DNA of 64,000 nucleotides. It comes from Clostridia bacterium (lineage in GTDB: Bacteria; Bacillota; Clostridia; Oscillospirales; CAG-272). The position numbers were made by a program, and so were the translations under genes. The DNA lies in NCBI GenBank assembly GCA_017624905.1, contig JAGAMD010000024.1, forward strand, positions 1 to 64,000, in the 5' to 3' direction. Below the pieces are notes generated by a model. The model ran no database searches. It saw only the letters and a list, made by a program, of their open reading frames with translations, and was not told where the DNA came from. Shown here piece by piece: positions 26,380 to 36,826 of the stretch (position 1 is the stretch's first letter; the number at the start of each line of letters is the position of its first letter).

Positions 26380-27193
26380 TGTTTCGTTAGGACAATATTA
26401 TGAGGCAAAATCTCCAATTCATAAGTTGGATCCAAGAACTAAGCTATTCTTTGTAATAATGTTTATGATTGCTACCTTTGTAGCACACGAGGTTGTTGCC
26501 TTTGCTGCCTTACTAGCTATTGTGCTAATTTCTATTATAATTAGCCGTGTCCCGTTAAGAGTTATCTTTAAGGGACTAAAGGCACTTGTGGTAGTAGTGA
26601 TATTCACAGCCGCTTTAAATGTTTTTTGGACAACTGAGGGCACACTACTATGGGAGTGGTGGATAATTCACATTTATGACAAGGGACTTATAAATGCAGG
26701 AATACTAGCACTTAGAATAGTTATGCTGCTGACCTGTACAACTCTATATCTCTCATATACAACAACTCCAATAGAGCTAACAGATGGTATAGAAACAGCT
26801 CTTGCCCCACTCAAAAAGATAAAGCTGCCAATTCACGAGTTTGCTATGCTTATGACAATTGCGTTACGCTTTATTCCAACTCTTACTGATGAAACAAGTA
26901 AGATTATGAACGCACAAAAATCAAGAGGTGCAGACTTTTCAAGCGGTGGACTTATCAAAAGAGCAAAGGCTCTTATTCCAATCATAATTCCGTTGTTTGT
27001 ATCTTCATTTAGAAGAGCAGACGAGCTTGCCACAGCTATGGAATGTCGTTGCTATCGTGGCGGAGATGGCAGAACAAGAATGAAAAAATTGAAATTTAAG
27101 GTGCTTGATATTTTTGGACTACTTTTCTCACTAGCTCTTTTGGCGGGAGTAATCCTTATAAATATATATGTACCGATTTATTCGATAAGATGA
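26369..27193 (+). CDS. ecfT: ECF transporter transmembrane component EcfT
   Basis: The 274-aa protein has about five helices, SPIHKLDPRTKL near the N-terminus, and two coupling-helix motifs: AQKSRGADF and the ECRCYRGGDGRTR region, which bind the ATPases. It completes the ECF module. Confidence 0.95.
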   Translation: MSFDVSLGQYYEAKSPIHKLDPRTKLFFVIMFMIATFVAHEVVAFAALLAIVLISIIISRVPLRVIFKGLKALVVVVIFTAALNVFWTTEGTLLWEWWIIHIYDKGLINAGILALRIVMLLTCTTLYLSYTTTPIELTDGIETALAPLKKIKLPIHEFAMLMTIALRFIPTLTDETSKIMNAQKSRGADFSSGGLIKRAKALIPIIIPLFVSSFRRADELATAMECRCYRGGDGRTRMKKLKFKVLDIFGLLFSLALLAGVILINIYVPIYSIR

Positions 27194-27954
27194 GAAAAAT
27201 TTTACTTACCATTTCATATAATGGGCACAAATATCAAGGCTATCAATTACAAAATGATAGACCTACAATAGCACTTGAGATGAATCGTGCTACTAAAGAG
27301 GTGTTTGGCTTTGACTGTAATGTTACAGGCTGTAGCCGTACAGACAGTGGCGTTCACGCACTTGGATTTTGCTTAACCGTTGAGCCAAAAGGCGAGAATG
27401 ATGAAATAACAATTCCTCTTGATAAAATTCCTATTGCCTACAATACAAGATTGCCAAATGATATAGCAGTTTTGTCAGCAAAAGAGGTTGATAGCGATTT
27501 TCATCCAAGGTATAGCGTTATCAAAAAAGAATATGTCTATAAGATACATGCGAGTAAGATAAGAAATCCATTGTATTCAAATTTAGTGCTTGAATATGGC
27601 AAGGAAATCAGTGATGAAAGCCTTGAAAAAATGACACGTGGTGCCACTTTTTTCCTTGGAACCCATAATTTTGATGCGTTTATGTCAACAGGCTCAAAAA
27701 TAGAGGATACTAAACGCACTGTATATGATGCAAGAGTTGAAAGAAACGGAGATTTAGTTGAATTTACCGTTTGTGCTGACGGCTTCCTTTATAATATGGT
27801 TAGAATAATGGTTGGCACACTTTTAGCTATTGATTCCGGCAAAATTGAGCCGGAGGACATAAAGAACATAATTATGTCTAAAAAGAGAGACAACGCAGGC
27901 ATAACTGTTAAACCTGATGGATTATATTTGAAAAAAATATATTATAATAGTTGA
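27190..27954 (+). CDS. truA: tRNA pseudouridine synthase A
   Basis: The 254-aa protein has the TruA active site GCSRTDSGVHALG with the catalytic Asp, FHPRYSVIKKEYVY and FLYNMVRIMVGTL. It converts U38-U40 of tRNA to pseudouridine. Its ATG overlaps the ecfT stop (ATGA). EcfA-EcfT-TruA is a common Firmicutes gene order, here preceded by ruvC and a methyltransferase. Confidence 0.97.
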   Translation: MRKILLTISYNGHKYQGYQLQNDRPTIALEMNRATKEVFGFDCNVTGCSRTDSGVHALGFCLTVEPKGENDEITIPLDKIPIAYNTRLPNDIAVLSAKEVDSDFHPRYSVIKKEYVYKIHASKIRNPLYSNLVLEYGKEISDESLEKMTRGATFFLGTHNFDAFMSTGSKIEDTKRTVYDARVERNGDLVEFTVCADGFLYNMVRIMVGTLLAIDSGKIEPEDIKNIIMSKKRDNAGITVKPDGLYLKKIYYNS

Positions 27955-27979
27955 CAAATGCCGAAAAACAGTATATAAT
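27951..27979 (+). promoter_or_regulatory. Consensus sigma-A promoter for the CvpA-like gene
   Basis: Perfect TTGACA (27951-27956) and TATAAT (27974-27979), 17 bp apart; the -35 overlaps the truA stop. A small hairpin, ATTATGCC/GGCATAAT (28006-28025), lies in the leader before the AAGGAGG ribosome site. Confidence 0.88.
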
Positions 27980-28053
27980 ATATAGGTAAATAAAACACAA
28001 ACACATTATGCCTTTAGGCATAATTTGGTAAAAGAAGTAAAAAGGAGGAAAAT

Positions 28054-28854
28054 ATGGGAGCTGTAAAGATTGTTAATTTAGTATTTGACTGCTTACTAGT
28101 TGGAATTATGGCATTCGTTATCATAAGAAACTGTGTAAACGGCTTTATCAAATCACTTGTTTCGTTGCTTAAGACATTTGCTGCACCATTTATCGCTATC
28201 GTATTCAACCTTCCTCTTGCTAGAATAATTAGTAAGCTTCTATTTACAAATATGTCAGTTGACTTTGTTCGTGGTTGGCTCCTTTCTACTGAAACAGTAG
28301 ATATTGATGGCGTAGTACACTATGAGGTTAGCACACCGTTCGACGGTATCCCTAAGATGATAGCTGATTTCGTGCTAAACGCCGGTGAAGAAAACTGGGA
28401 TGGAAGAGAATTAGTAAATACACATATAACCGGTAATATAATCGATGGCGACCTTGTTAAAGAACCGGCTTCACTTGAAGCAGTTGAAGAGCTATCCTTG
28501 CACCTTGGTGCTCGTATGTCGCTCGGTATTTCGATTATCGTTTCATTTGTTGTATTGTTCATTATCGCTGAAGTATTTTTTATAGTTGTAGATAAGCTAT
28601 CAAGAAAGCTTATTGAAAAGGCGAAAATGGTTAAATATGCAAACTGGATTTTAGGTGGATTAATTGGAATAGCAATTGCATATGCACTAGTTTGCTCAAT
28701 TTGTGTCGGTGTTGAAAAAATATTTGATTTCGGTCAACACTATTATGGAAACACAGTCTTTAAGGACGAGTATATTTCAGGCACACTGATTTTGAAATTC
28801 TTTGTAAATCATAATATGTGGGATTTCATAGTTGCAAAGTTCCCAATATCATAA
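28054..28854 (+). CDS. CvpA family membrane protein (first copy)
   Basis: The 266-aa protein has two N-terminal membrane hairpins in the CvpA pattern (FDCLLVGIMAFVIIRNCVNGF), a soluble middle domain of about 90 residues rich in acidic side chains, and two or three C-terminal helices. CvpA-like proteins are often named for colicin V production, but their function in Firmicutes is not settled. A paralogue follows. Strong promoter and AAGGAGG site. Confidence 0.65.
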   Translation: MGAVKIVNLVFDCLLVGIMAFVIIRNCVNGFIKSLVSLLKTFAAPFIAIVFNLPLARIISKLLFTNMSVDFVRGWLLSTETVDIDGVVHYEVSTPFDGIPKMIADFVLNAGEENWDGRELVNTHITGNIIDGDLVKEPASLEAVEELSLHLGARMSLGISIIVSFVVLFIIAEVFFIVVDKLSRKLIEKAKMVKYANWILGGLIGIAIAYALVCSICVGVEKIFDFGQHYYGNTVFKDEYISGTLILKFFVNHNMWDFIVAKFPIS

Positions 28855-28859
28855 ACTAA

Positions 28860-28886
28860 AAGGGACTGTATAGCTTACAGTCCCTT
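28860..28886 (+). terminator. Hairpin between the CvpA-like genes
   Basis: Eleven-bp perfect stem AAGGGACTGTA/TACAGTCCCTT without a T run directly after (GCTTTTAAAA follows). It may be a partial terminator or an RNA-processing site that lowers expression of the downstream genes. Confidence 0.6.
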
Positions 28887-28917
28887 GCTTTTAAAATTTA
28901 ACGAGAGGAGAATAGAC

Positions 28918-29661
28918 GTGAATCCAAGTACAATTCTTGACATAGTATTAGGTGTTACAGCATGCTTAGTTATAATAAAATTCACTGTCGAAGGCTTCTT
29001 TCAAAACCTTTTGGATTTGTGTAAGGGATTTTTGGCGATAGTAATATCATATTTAATGAGAATTGCTATTGGAAGGCTGTTTTGCTCTCTCTTTATGAAG
29101 GATGCAATGATCACCCTTGTCTCTAAATCATTGGATTTATATCAAAATCAAGATGTTGAAAACTTAGGATTTGATATAGCCTCGTTAAAAGAAAACACAC
29201 CTGAGTTTTTTGAAAAAATTCTAACAAGATACGGGCTTGACTATCAAAGATTCCTTGGAGATTTTGAGGAGTTTTTTGTGGATGGAAACCACGAGGTTAA
29301 AGACTCACTTGCAGAAAATGTAGGTGGCGCGGTTGCTATGCTTGTTTCAATAATTCTAGCTTTATTTGTTGGCTTGATTGTTGCATATGTTCTTTTGAGT
29401 ATAGTTGTTTACTTTATACTAAAGCTAACAAAATTTGACGGTGTAAAGACTGCTAATAGATGGCTTGGACTTGCTCTCGGTGTAGTAATAGCATTTTTGG
29501 TGCTTTGGGGAGCAACAATAGTTGTCGAGCTGCTTGTTCAGTTTGTTGGGCCTGTTTTGCCGGAATATATAAATCCTAGTTTGGCAGAAAATTCAATGGT
29601 CGTGGGCATGTTTAAAATTATTAGCCCAATCAATTTTATCAAAGACTTAATATATTCGTAA
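28918..29661 (+). CDS. CvpA family membrane protein (second copy)
   Basis: The 247-aa protein has the same layout as the gene before: LDIVLGVTACLVIIKFTVEGFFQN in the first helices, a soluble middle and C-terminal helices. The overall resemblance suggests an old tandem duplication. Start chosen at GTG 28918 behind GAGGAG; an upstream TTG would begin inside the hairpin at 28860-28886. Confidence 0.6.
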   Translation: MNPSTILDIVLGVTACLVIIKFTVEGFFQNLLDLCKGFLAIVISYLMRIAIGRLFCSLFMKDAMITLVSKSLDLYQNQDVENLGFDIASLKENTPEFFEKILTRYGLDYQRFLGDFEEFFVDGNHEVKDSLAENVGGAVAMLVSIILALFVGLIVAYVLLSIVVYFILKLTKFDGVKTANRWLGLALGVVIAFLVLWGATIVVELLVQFVGPVLPEYINPSLAENSMVVGMFKIISPINFIKDLIYS

Positions 29662-29680
29662 GAATAAGAGGAAATAAATT

Positions 29681-31954
29681 ATGGAAATGTGTGCAAGATG
29701 TAAAAAAAGACCGGCTACGGTTTATATAATGAAGCTTGAAAACAACGTGCAAAAGCAAGAGGGACTATGCCTCGTTTGTGCAAAGGAGCTTGGTATTAAG
29801 CCTGTCAACGATATGATGACAAAGATGGGCATCACTGAGGAAGAGCTTGAAAATATGGAAAAAATGTTTGCCGATATGCTTCCGGCGGTAACCGGTGACG
29901 ATGATGACGGAGACGAGGATTCTCCAACTATCGATTTTTCAAAAATAATGAAAAATATGGGCGTTGCCGCTGAAACTGACAAGGACAACAAGGGCAAGAA
30001 AAAGGATAAAAAGGGCGATAACAGAAAGCATTTGAATACTTACTGCACCAATCTTACACAAAGTGCTTTGAATGGTAAGCTTGATAGAATTGTTGGCAGA
30101 CAAAGAGAGCTTGAAAGAGTAATTCAAATTTTAAGCCGTCGCCAAAAGAACAATCCTTGCTTAATAGGTGAGCCGGGTGTTGGTAAAACAGCAATTGCCG
30201 AGGCTTTAGCCCAAAGAATAGTAGAGGGTAATGTTCCGCATAAGCTGAAGAAATGTGAAATTTATTTAGTTGACCTAACAGCTTTAGTTGCAGGTACTCA
30301 GTTTAGAGGACAATTTGAGGCTAGAATTAATGGTCTTTTGAAAGAGGTTAAGGAAGCCGGAAATATTATTCTTGTAATTGACGAAATTCACAATATTGTT
30401 GGTACGGGCAACTCTGAAGGAAGCATGAATGCCGCTAATATTCTAAAACCGGCACTTTCTCGTGGGGAAATTCAAGTTATCGGTGCGACAACGCTTAAGG
30501 AATATCGTAAATACATCGAAAAGGATGCTGCTCTTGAAAGACGCTTTCAGCCTGTAAAGGTTGAAGAGCCATCTATTGAAGAGTGTATCGAAATGATAAA
30601 GGGAATTAAGCACTATTATGAGATTTATCACGGTGTTAAAATTTCCGATGAAATTGCTAAAAGTGCAGTTGTAATGAGCGAAAGATATATAACTGATAGA
30701 TTTTTACCTGATAAGGCTATCGACTTAATTGACGAGGCTTGTTCACATATCGTCCTTCATTCACCACATATAAACGAAAGACACAATGTCATTGAAAAAT
30801 TAGCTGAGGTTGATACAAAAACAGAGGCACTAAATGCTAAAATCGCAGAGGGAGGCAAGGAGCCAAACGAAAGCGAATATAAGCAAATAGCAGAGCTCAA
30901 AACAGAACGCTCAATGTTGCTTTTAGATAAGGAAAGACTTGACAAGGAATGCGAAAATACTGTAATGACAAAGCAGGATTTAGCAGGTGTTATCGAGATT
31001 TGGACAGGTATTCCTGCAAGTAACATTTCAGAGGTTGAGTTTGAAATGTTGGCAAAGCTAGAGGACAAAATCAAGTCTCGCATTGTTGGTCAAGACGAGG
31101 CTGTAAAATCACTTTGCTCGGCTATTAGAAGAAACAGAGCGGGTGTTAGTGTGAAAAAACGCCCGGCGTCCTTCATCTTTGCCGGACCAACAGGAGTTGG
31201 AAAAACCGAGCTTGTAAAAACACTTGCAAGTGAGCTGTTTAATACACCTGACTCACTTATCCGCCTTGATATGACCGAGTTTATGGAAAAGCACTCAGTA
31301 TCAAAAATTATCGGTTCACCTCCTGGATATGTTGGCTATGATGAGGCTGGACAATTGACGGAGAAAATCAGACGCTCACCATACTCAGTAGTTCTTTTTG
31401 ACGAGATTGAAAAAGCACATCCTGATGTATTAAACATTCTTCTTCAAATTCTTGACGAGGGCAAAATTGCTGACTCACAAGGCAGAACAATCAATTTTGA
31501 AAATACAGTAATTGTAATGACCACTAATGCAGGTGCTACCTTGACCTCCTCACAGGCAGGGTTTGGCTCAAGCACAATGCAGGTTGCCAAGGAAAAGACC
31601 GAAAAGGCACTTTCCTCCTTCTTGCGTCCGGAATTTATCAACAGAATTGATGAAATCATTACATTCCGTTCACTTGAGGAAGAGGATTTTGTGGAAATAG
31701 CAAAGATTATGCTCGGTGATATGAAGGAAGCACTCCTTGAAAGAGGAATTAAATTCACATTTACTAAAAAGGCTTGTGAGTTTATTGCAAAGGAGTCATT
31801 TAGCAAAAAATACGGTGCAAGAAATATGCGTAGATATATTCAAACAGAAATTGAAGATAAGCTGGCTCACGCAATTATCTTTGAAATTAAGGGCAATATT
31901 ACAGGCGCTGCCGTTGATGTTAAAAAATCACAGCTTGCTGTTGACTGCATATAA
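29681..31954 (+). CDS. Clp ATPase with N-terminal zinc finger (ClpE-like)
   Basis: The 757-aa class I Clp/HSP100 protein starts with a zinc finger (Cys4-x2-Cys7 and Cys30-x2-Cys33) in place of the usual Clp_N repeats. An acidic and lysine-rich linker (about residues 70-120) follows. The first AAA+ domain has GEPGVGKT at 163-170, the middle domain is short, and the second AAA+ domain has GPTGVGKT at 502-509 and [13 protein letters not shown]. ClpE of Bacillus has such a zinc finger and feeds proteins to ClpP. Whether it has a ClpP-binding loop is not certain from reading alone. Confidence 0.85.
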   Translation: MEMCARCKKRPATVYIMKLENNVQKQEGLCLVCAKELGIKPVNDMMTKMGITEEELENMEKMFADMLPAVTGDDDDGDEDSPTIDFSKIMKNMGVAAETDKDNKGKKKDKKGDNRKHLNTYCTNLTQSALNGKLDRIVGRQRELERVIQILSRRQKNNPCLIGEPGVGKTAIAEALAQRIVEGNVPHKLKKCEIYLVDLTALVAGTQFRGQFEARINGLLKEVKEAGNIILVIDEIHNIVGTGNSEGSMNAANILKPALSRGEIQVIGATTLKEYRKYIEKDAALERRFQPVKVEEPSIEECIEMIKGIKHYYEIYHGVKISDEIAKSAVVMSERYITDRFLPDKAIDLIDEACSHIVLHSPHINERHNVIEKLAEVDTKTEALNAKIAEGGKEPNESEYKQIAELKTERSMLLLDKERLDKECENTVMTKQDLAGVIEIWTGIPASNISEVEFEMLAKLEDKIKSRIVGQDEAVKSLCSAIRRNRAGVSVKKRPASFIFAGPTGVGKTELVKTLASELFNTPDSLIRLDMTEFMEKHSVSKIIGSPPGYVGYDEAGQLTEKIRRSPYSVVLFDEIEKAHPDVLNILLQILDEGKIADSQGRTINFENTVIVMTTNAGATLTSSQAGFGSSTMQVAKEKTEKALSSFLRPEFINRIDEIITFRSLEEEDFVEIAKIMLGDMKEALLERGIKFTFTKKACEFIAKESFSKKYGARNMRRYIQTEIEDKLAHAIIFEIKGNITGAAVDVKKSQLAVDCI

Positions 31955-31961
31955 TAGACAA

Positions 31962-31997
31962 AATCACTCTCTTGTTTTTTAGAGGGTGATTTTTTTG
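31962..31997 (+). terminator. Terminator of the CvpA/ClpE-like operon
   Basis: AATCACTCTC and GAGGGTGATT arms (one wobble) with a T-rich loop, followed by seven T. Confidence 0.85.
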
Positions 31998-32028
31998 TAA
32001 AAAAATTCACTTTAGTTTGATAAAGTAC

Positions 32029-32057
32029 TTGAAATTGGTTTTTTCGTGTGATATTAT
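32029..32057 (+). promoter_or_regulatory. Promoter for proS
   Basis: TTGAAA (32029-32034), 17 bp, TATTAT (32052-32057) with a TG extended -10. Confidence 0.65.
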
Positions 32058-32088
32058 AAAATATATTATTTTTGATTTGAGGATTAAA

Positions 32089-33525
32089 ATGGCTAACGAC
32101 AAGAAAATGGTAGAGCAAATTACCTCTATGGAAGAGGACTTTGCAAAATGGTACACAGACGTAGTTAAAAAGGCTGACCTGATTGACTATTCAAGCGTTA
32201 AGGGCTGTATGATTATTCGTCCTTATGGCTATGCAATTTGGGAAAACATCCAAAAGCTACTCGATGCAAGATTTAAGAAAACAGGCGTTGAAAATATCTA
32301 TATGCCTATGTTCATTCCTGAATCCTTGCTACAAAGAGAAAAGGATCACGTAGAGGGCTTTGCACCTGAGGTTGCTTGGGTAACACACGGTGGCAGTGAG
32401 CCACTTACAGAAAGACTTTGTGTTCGTCCTACATCTGAAACTCTTTTCTGTGAGCACTATGCAAATATTATTCGCTCATATAGAGATTTACCAAAGCTAT
32501 ATAACCAATGGTGTAGCGTAGTAAGATGGGAGAAAACAACTCGTCCATTCCTACGTAGCCGTGAGTTCTTATGGCAAGAGGGACACACAATGCACGCAAC
32601 AGCAGAGGATGCAGAGAATGAAACATTGCAAATGCTAAATGTATATGCAGATTTCTTTGAAAAGGATCTCGGTATTCCCGTTCTTAAGGGAAGAAAAACA
32701 GACAAAGAAAAATTTGCCGGTGCAAATGCTACATATACCGTTGAGGCTCTTATGCACGATGGTAAGGCACTACAAGGTGGTACTAGCCACAACTTTGGTG
32801 ATGGCTTTGCGAAGGCATTCAATATTCAATATCTTGACAAGGACAATACTTTGAAGTATTGCCACCAAACCTCTTGGGGTGTTTCTACAAGAATTATCGG
32901 TGCCATCATTATGACACACGGCGATAATAATGGTCTTGTATTACCACCACAGGTAGCACCAATACAGGTTGTTGTAATTCCTTGCGCTCAGCACAAGCCG
33001 GGCGTTATTGAAAAGGCGACAGAGGTTATGGAAAGAGTAAATCAATTTGCAAGAGCAAAGATTGATACATCTGATAACTCACCCGGATGGAAGTATGCTG
33101 AATATGAGATGAAGGGCGTTCCTCTCCGTCTTGAGATTGGTCCACGCGATATTGAAAACAATCAATGCGTATTAGTTCGCCGTGATAACAGAGAAAAAAT
33201 CTTTGTTTCACTCGACGAGCTTGAGACTAAGATTCCGGAGCTACTTGCTGATATTACTAAGGGACTATACAGCAAGGCAGCAGAAAATAGAAAAAATCGT
33301 ACATATACAGAAACAGAGCTTGATAGCTTCATCAAAACAGCTAGTGAAAAATCCGGCTATATTAAGGCACACTGGTGTGGCGACCTTGAATGTGAGCTAA
33401 AGCTCAAGGAGGTTGCTGATGTAACCTCACGTTGTATGCCACTTGATGAGCAAGGCACAACCGGAAAATGTATTTGCTGTGGTAAGGAAGCCGATAAGCT
33501 TGTTTACTGGGGCAAGGCATATTAA
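32089..33525 (+). CDS. proS: Prolyl-tRNA synthetase, archaeal/eukaryotic type (ProS type 3)
   Basis: The 478-aa class II synthetase has motif 2-type [25 protein letters not shown], and motif 3 with [11 protein letters not shown] downstream of the anticodon domain. It lacks the bacterial editing insertion and ends with the conserved C-terminal Tyr (GKAY) after a cysteine-containing zinc-type domain ([10 protein letters not shown]). That identifies the short archaeal-like form. Start at ATG 32089 behind GAGG; the earlier in-frame codons overlap the promoter. Confidence 0.95.
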   Translation: MANDKKMVEQITSMEEDFAKWYTDVVKKADLIDYSSVKGCMIIRPYGYAIWENIQKLLDARFKKTGVENIYMPMFIPESLLQREKDHVEGFAPEVAWVTHGGSEPLTERLCVRPTSETLFCEHYANIIRSYRDLPKLYNQWCSVVRWEKTTRPFLRSREFLWQEGHTMHATAEDAENETLQMLNVYADFFEKDLGIPVLKGRKTDKEKFAGANATYTVEALMHDGKALQGGTSHNFGDGFAKAFNIQYLDKDNTLKYCHQTSWGVSTRIIGAIIMTHGDNNGLVLPPQVAPIQVVVIPCAQHKPGVIEKATEVMERVNQFARAKIDTSDNSPGWKYAEYEMKGVPLRLEIGPRDIENNQCVLVRRDNREKIFVSLDELETKIPELLADITKGLYSKAAENRKNRTYTETELDSFIKTASEKSGYIKAHWCGDLECELKLKEVADVTSRCMPLDEQGTTGKCICCGKEADKLVYWGKAY

Positions 33526-33560
33526 TTTAATTTGCTAAATATCTTAGGAGGATATATATT

Positions 33561-34913
33561 ATGAGTTTCAAAAATCAATATCTTAACGAGCTTATGGAAA
33601 GAGTCGTTAAAAGAAACCAAAACGAGCCGGAATTTCACCAAACAGTAGAAGAAGTTCTTGCATCAATCGAGCCGGTTATCGAAGCACGTCCGGAGTACAT
33701 CACAAGTGGCGTTCTTGAGAGAATGGTGGAGCCTGAAAGAATTATTAAGTTCAGAGTTCCGTGGGTTGATGACAACGGTAAGGTTCAAGTAAACCGTGGC
33801 TTTAGAATTCAATTCAACAGTGCAATCGGTCCATACAAGGGCGGACTTCGTTTCCACCCATCAGTATATGAAGGAATTATCAAATTCCTTGGATTTGAGC
33901 AAACATTTAAGAACAGCTTAACATCACTCCCAATGGGTGGTGGTAAGGGTGGCTCTGACTTTGACCCACAAGGTAAGAGCGATGCAGAGGTTATGCGTTT
34001 CTGCCAAAGCTTTATGACAGAGCTTTATAGACATATTGGTGCAGATCTTGACGTTCCGGCAGGCGACATCGGTGTTGGTGCAAGAGAGGTTGGCTATATG
34101 TTCGGTCAATATAAGAGACTTAAGAACGAGTTTACAGGCGTATTAACAGGTAAGGGAATTGCATATGGCGGTTCACTAATTCGTCCAGAGGCAACAGGCT
34201 ATGGTGCTGTTTACTACACAGAAAATATGCTAAGCTATTTCAAGGATTCAATTAAGGGCAAAACCTTTGTAATTTCAGGCTTCGGTAATGTTGCTTGGGG
34301 CGCAGTAAAGAAGGTTACTGAGCTCGGCGGTAAGGTTGTTACAATCTCCGGTCCTGACGGATATATATACGACGAAGACGGCGTAAACACAGAAGAAAAA
34401 ATCAACTTTATGCTTGAAATGCGTGCTTCCTGCCGTAACAAGGTTCAAGACTATGCTGACAAGTTTGGCGTTCCATTCTTTGCCGGTCAAAAGCCATGGG
34501 GCGTAAAGGCTGACATCCTAATGCCATGTGCTACTCAAAACGAGGTTGGCATTAAGGAAGCTGAAGCAATTGTTGCAAATGGCGTTAAGTACTATGTTGA
34601 GGTTTCAAATATGCCTACAACTAATGAGGCAGTTGCATACTTAAAGGCAAATGGCGTTATTGTTGCTCCATCTAAGGCTGTTAACGCAGGTGGTGTTGCA
34701 GTTTCCGGTCTTGAAATGTCACAAAACTCAATGCGTTATAGCTGGACAGCTGAAGAGGTTGATGAAAAGCTTAAGGGCATTATGAAGAACATCTTCGACA
34801 ACTCAATTAAGGCTGCTAACAAGTATGGTCTAGGTGATGACCTAGTTGCCGGTGCTAATATCGCAGGCTTCATTAAGGTTGCTGATGCAATGCTTGCACA
34901 AGGTGTTGTTTAA
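33561..34913 (+). CDS. gdhA: NADP-type glutamate dehydrogenase
   Basis: The 450-aa protein matches hexameric bacterial GDH (about 445-450 aa). It has the catalytic lysine motif PMGGGKGGSDFDPQGK, DVPAGDIGVGAREVGYM and a Rossmann domain (VISGFGNVAWGAV). It makes glutamate from 2-oxoglutarate and ammonia. AGGAGGAT ribosome site; possibly cotranscribed with proS, 35 bp upstream. Confidence 0.97.
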   Translation: MSFKNQYLNELMERVVKRNQNEPEFHQTVEEVLASIEPVIEARPEYITSGVLERMVEPERIIKFRVPWVDDNGKVQVNRGFRIQFNSAIGPYKGGLRFHPSVYEGIIKFLGFEQTFKNSLTSLPMGGGKGGSDFDPQGKSDAEVMRFCQSFMTELYRHIGADLDVPAGDIGVGAREVGYMFGQYKRLKNEFTGVLTGKGIAYGGSLIRPEATGYGAVYYTENMLSYFKDSIKGKTFVISGFGNVAWGAVKKVTELGGKVVTISGPDGYIYDEDGVNTEEKINFMLEMRASCRNKVQDYADKFGVPFFAGQKPWGVKADILMPCATQNEVGIKEAEAIVANGVKYYVEVSNMPTTNEAVAYLKANGVIVAPSKAVNAGGVAVSGLEMSQNSMRYSWTAEEVDEKLKGIMKNIFDNSIKAANKYGLGDDLVAGANIAGFIKVADAMLAQGVV

Positions 34914-34926
34914 TACTGAATTATAT

Positions 34927-34957
34927 AAAAAATGCACTCGAATTGAGTGCATTTTTT
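34927..34957 (+). terminator. Terminator of gdhA
   Basis: AAAAATGCACTC/GAGTGCATTTTT stem with T run. Confidence 0.93.
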
Positions 34958-35041
34958 CATTGTATTAATAAAATTATTACAAAACAGATAATTATTAACA
35001 GAATATTTATTAATATATAACAAAAAAATATTGTAAGCATA

Positions 35042-35070
35042 TTGATTTTTGTGCAACTTTGTAGTATAAT
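35042..35070 (+). promoter_or_regulatory. Promoter for the solute-binding lipoprotein
   Basis: TTGATT (35042-35047), 17 bp, TATAAT (35065-35070), 38 bp before the ATG. No operator or hairpin leader is evident. Confidence 0.7.
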
Positions 35071-35107
35071 ATATCCAGCGAAATATGAATTTTTTAGGAG
35101 GTAAGTA

Positions 35108-36781
35108 ATGAAAATCAAGATTTTCGCATTTTTACTTGTTGTATTAATGCTTGTTCCTATGATTGTTGCTTGTGGTGGTAATAAGAAGACTGATACTACA
35201 TCAAATACAAATTCTAATACTACACCAACAAACACAAATACAGAAAGCAACACAAATAGCAACACAGAAAGTACAACAAATACAGACTCTACTACAAACA
35301 CAGATAGTGGTAAGCCTGTAGAAAAGGTTGATGTTACATCAGCAGCTTCTAAAGAGTACGCTAAATCAAAGTGGAGTGGCAAGACACTTGATGTTTTAGC
35401 AGCTCGTTGGTATGGTACAACCTCTATGGAAGAAGCTGGAACATGGTCACAACCTGAGTTCTATGTAAAAGGTTATTTCAATGATACACAGTATGGCCAA
35501 TTAGTTAATGATGCTGTGTGGACAAGACAAGAAAAGATCAAGGAAGACTATGGAGTAGATCTTAAGTGGTTCGCCGGAGCAAATGATGGCGTTCTTCAAA
35601 ACGAGCTACAAAGCGGTCTTGAGGCTGGATATGCTAAGTATCATATCGCTCTTCCACGTATGTTTGAAGCACAAGCACTACTTGGTGCAGAAACCGTATA
35701 TGATCTTGCAAACAGCAAATATATCGATTTAACAAAATCACACTACAATCAACTATCTGTTGATTCATTCTCAGTTTATGGTCACACATTCTTCGTAGCT
35801 GGTGACTTTAGCTTTGTTGATGAAGAAACAGCAACAGTAGTATTCTACAACCAAGCTATCTCAGAGAGCATCGCTACATTCCCTAACCTTTACAATAAGG
35901 TAAGAAATGGTGAATGGACAATTGCTGAGCTTTCTAAGTGGGCTAAGCTTCCTGGCTTATCCGGTGATATAGCAGAGCCTAAGGGCTATGGCGATGAAGA
36001 CGCATATGGCTTTGGTTCTAACTCACTTGCTGGATTCTTCCAATCAAGTGGCATCCAACAGGTTGATGTTCAAACATCAAGTAATGGTGAGCGTTCATAC
36101 GTTGTTTCACTAAATGCAAACAATGCAGCAGTTAACTCACTTGTTACACAATTAACATCTATTAAATCTTCAACATGGGCTAGAACATCATGGTCCGGTG
36201 GATACGGTGGTCTTGAAGGTGCGTTCAACGATGGTAGAATTCTTTTCTACAATGAGGTTGTACAAAAGATTCGTCAATTCCCGGAACAAAGTGAAGACTT
36301 CAAGATTGGCGTTCTTCCAATGCCTATGCTTGATACAGACCAAACTATGTATTACACACCACTTTGCTCACAAACAACAGTTATGTGTATTCCAAAGTCA
36401 ACAACAGACCGTGAAATGTCAGAGTTCTTCTTCGAGGTACTTACATATACCGGTTCTTCAGTAATGGAAGCATACTATGAGACACTCGGTCAAAAGCTAT
36501 ATGATGACAAGTCACCTGATGCAGATGGTAACACATCTCTCGATAACACTCTTGAAATGTTAACTGACTACATATTCCCGGGTATGTGCTATGACCAAGG
36601 CTTTATGTATGATGCAATGGGTCAAAAGTTTATGACAACTGTTCAAACTGAGACCGTTAACTCAACAGCTAGCTCATCACCATTTATGACTCTTTATATG
36701 GAAGCATATGGCGATGCTGACAAGAAGCTAAACGATCCAAAAACAGGTTGGAACACAGTAGCTAAGAACTATAAAGACTAA
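35108..36781 (+). CDS. Extracellular solute-binding lipoprotein (ABC sugar type)
   Basis: The 557-aa protein has a lipoprotein signal peptide with lipobox IVAC and acylated Cys22. A Thr/Asn/Ser-rich linker (about residues 28-72) follows, then a family 1-type binding domain with Trp-rich patches (WAKLPGLSGD, TSWSGGYGGLEGAF). Such proteins bind oligosaccharides outside the cell. No ABC permease genes are adjacent, so it may serve a transporter elsewhere. Downstream is the alpha-galactosidase, so a galactoside substrate is possible. AGGAGGTAAG ribosome site. Confidence 0.85.
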   Translation: MKIKIFAFLLVVLMLVPMIVACGGNKKTDTTSNTNSNTTPTNTNTESNTNSNTESTTNTDSTTNTDSGKPVEKVDVTSAASKEYAKSKWSGKTLDVLAARWYGTTSMEEAGTWSQPEFYVKGYFNDTQYGQLVNDAVWTRQEKIKEDYGVDLKWFAGANDGVLQNELQSGLEAGYAKYHIALPRMFEAQALLGAETVYDLANSKYIDLTKSHYNQLSVDSFSVYGHTFFVAGDFSFVDEETATVVFYNQAISESIATFPNLYNKVRNGEWTIAELSKWAKLPGLSGDIAEPKGYGDEDAYGFGSNSLAGFFQSSGIQQVDVQTSSNGERSYVVSLNANNAAVNSLVTQLTSIKSSTWARTSWSGGYGGLEGAFNDGRILFYNEVVQKIRQFPEQSEDFKIGVLPMPMLDTDQTMYYTPLCSQTTVMCIPKSTTDREMSEFFFEVLTYTGSSVMEAYYETLGQKLYDDKSPDADGNTSLDNTLEMLTDYIFPGMCYDQGFMYDAMGQKFMTTVQTETVNSTASSSPFMTLYMEAYGDADKKLNDPKTGWNTVAKNYKD

Positions 36782-36784
36782 TAT

Positions 36785-36815
36785 AAAAAAGCATTGCTTC
36801 GGCAATGCTTTTTTT
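36785..36815 (+). terminator. Terminator of the solute-binding protein gene
   Basis: AAAAAAGCATTGC/GCAATGCTTTTTT stem with a TTCG tetraloop and a T run. Confidence 0.95.
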
Positions 36816-36826
36816 GTTTGAAATGT

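Noticed and set aside
27980-28053. Possible riboswitch before the CvpA-like gene
   Set aside because: Only one small hairpin (ATTATGCC/GGCATAAT) is present; it does not match a known riboswitch core.
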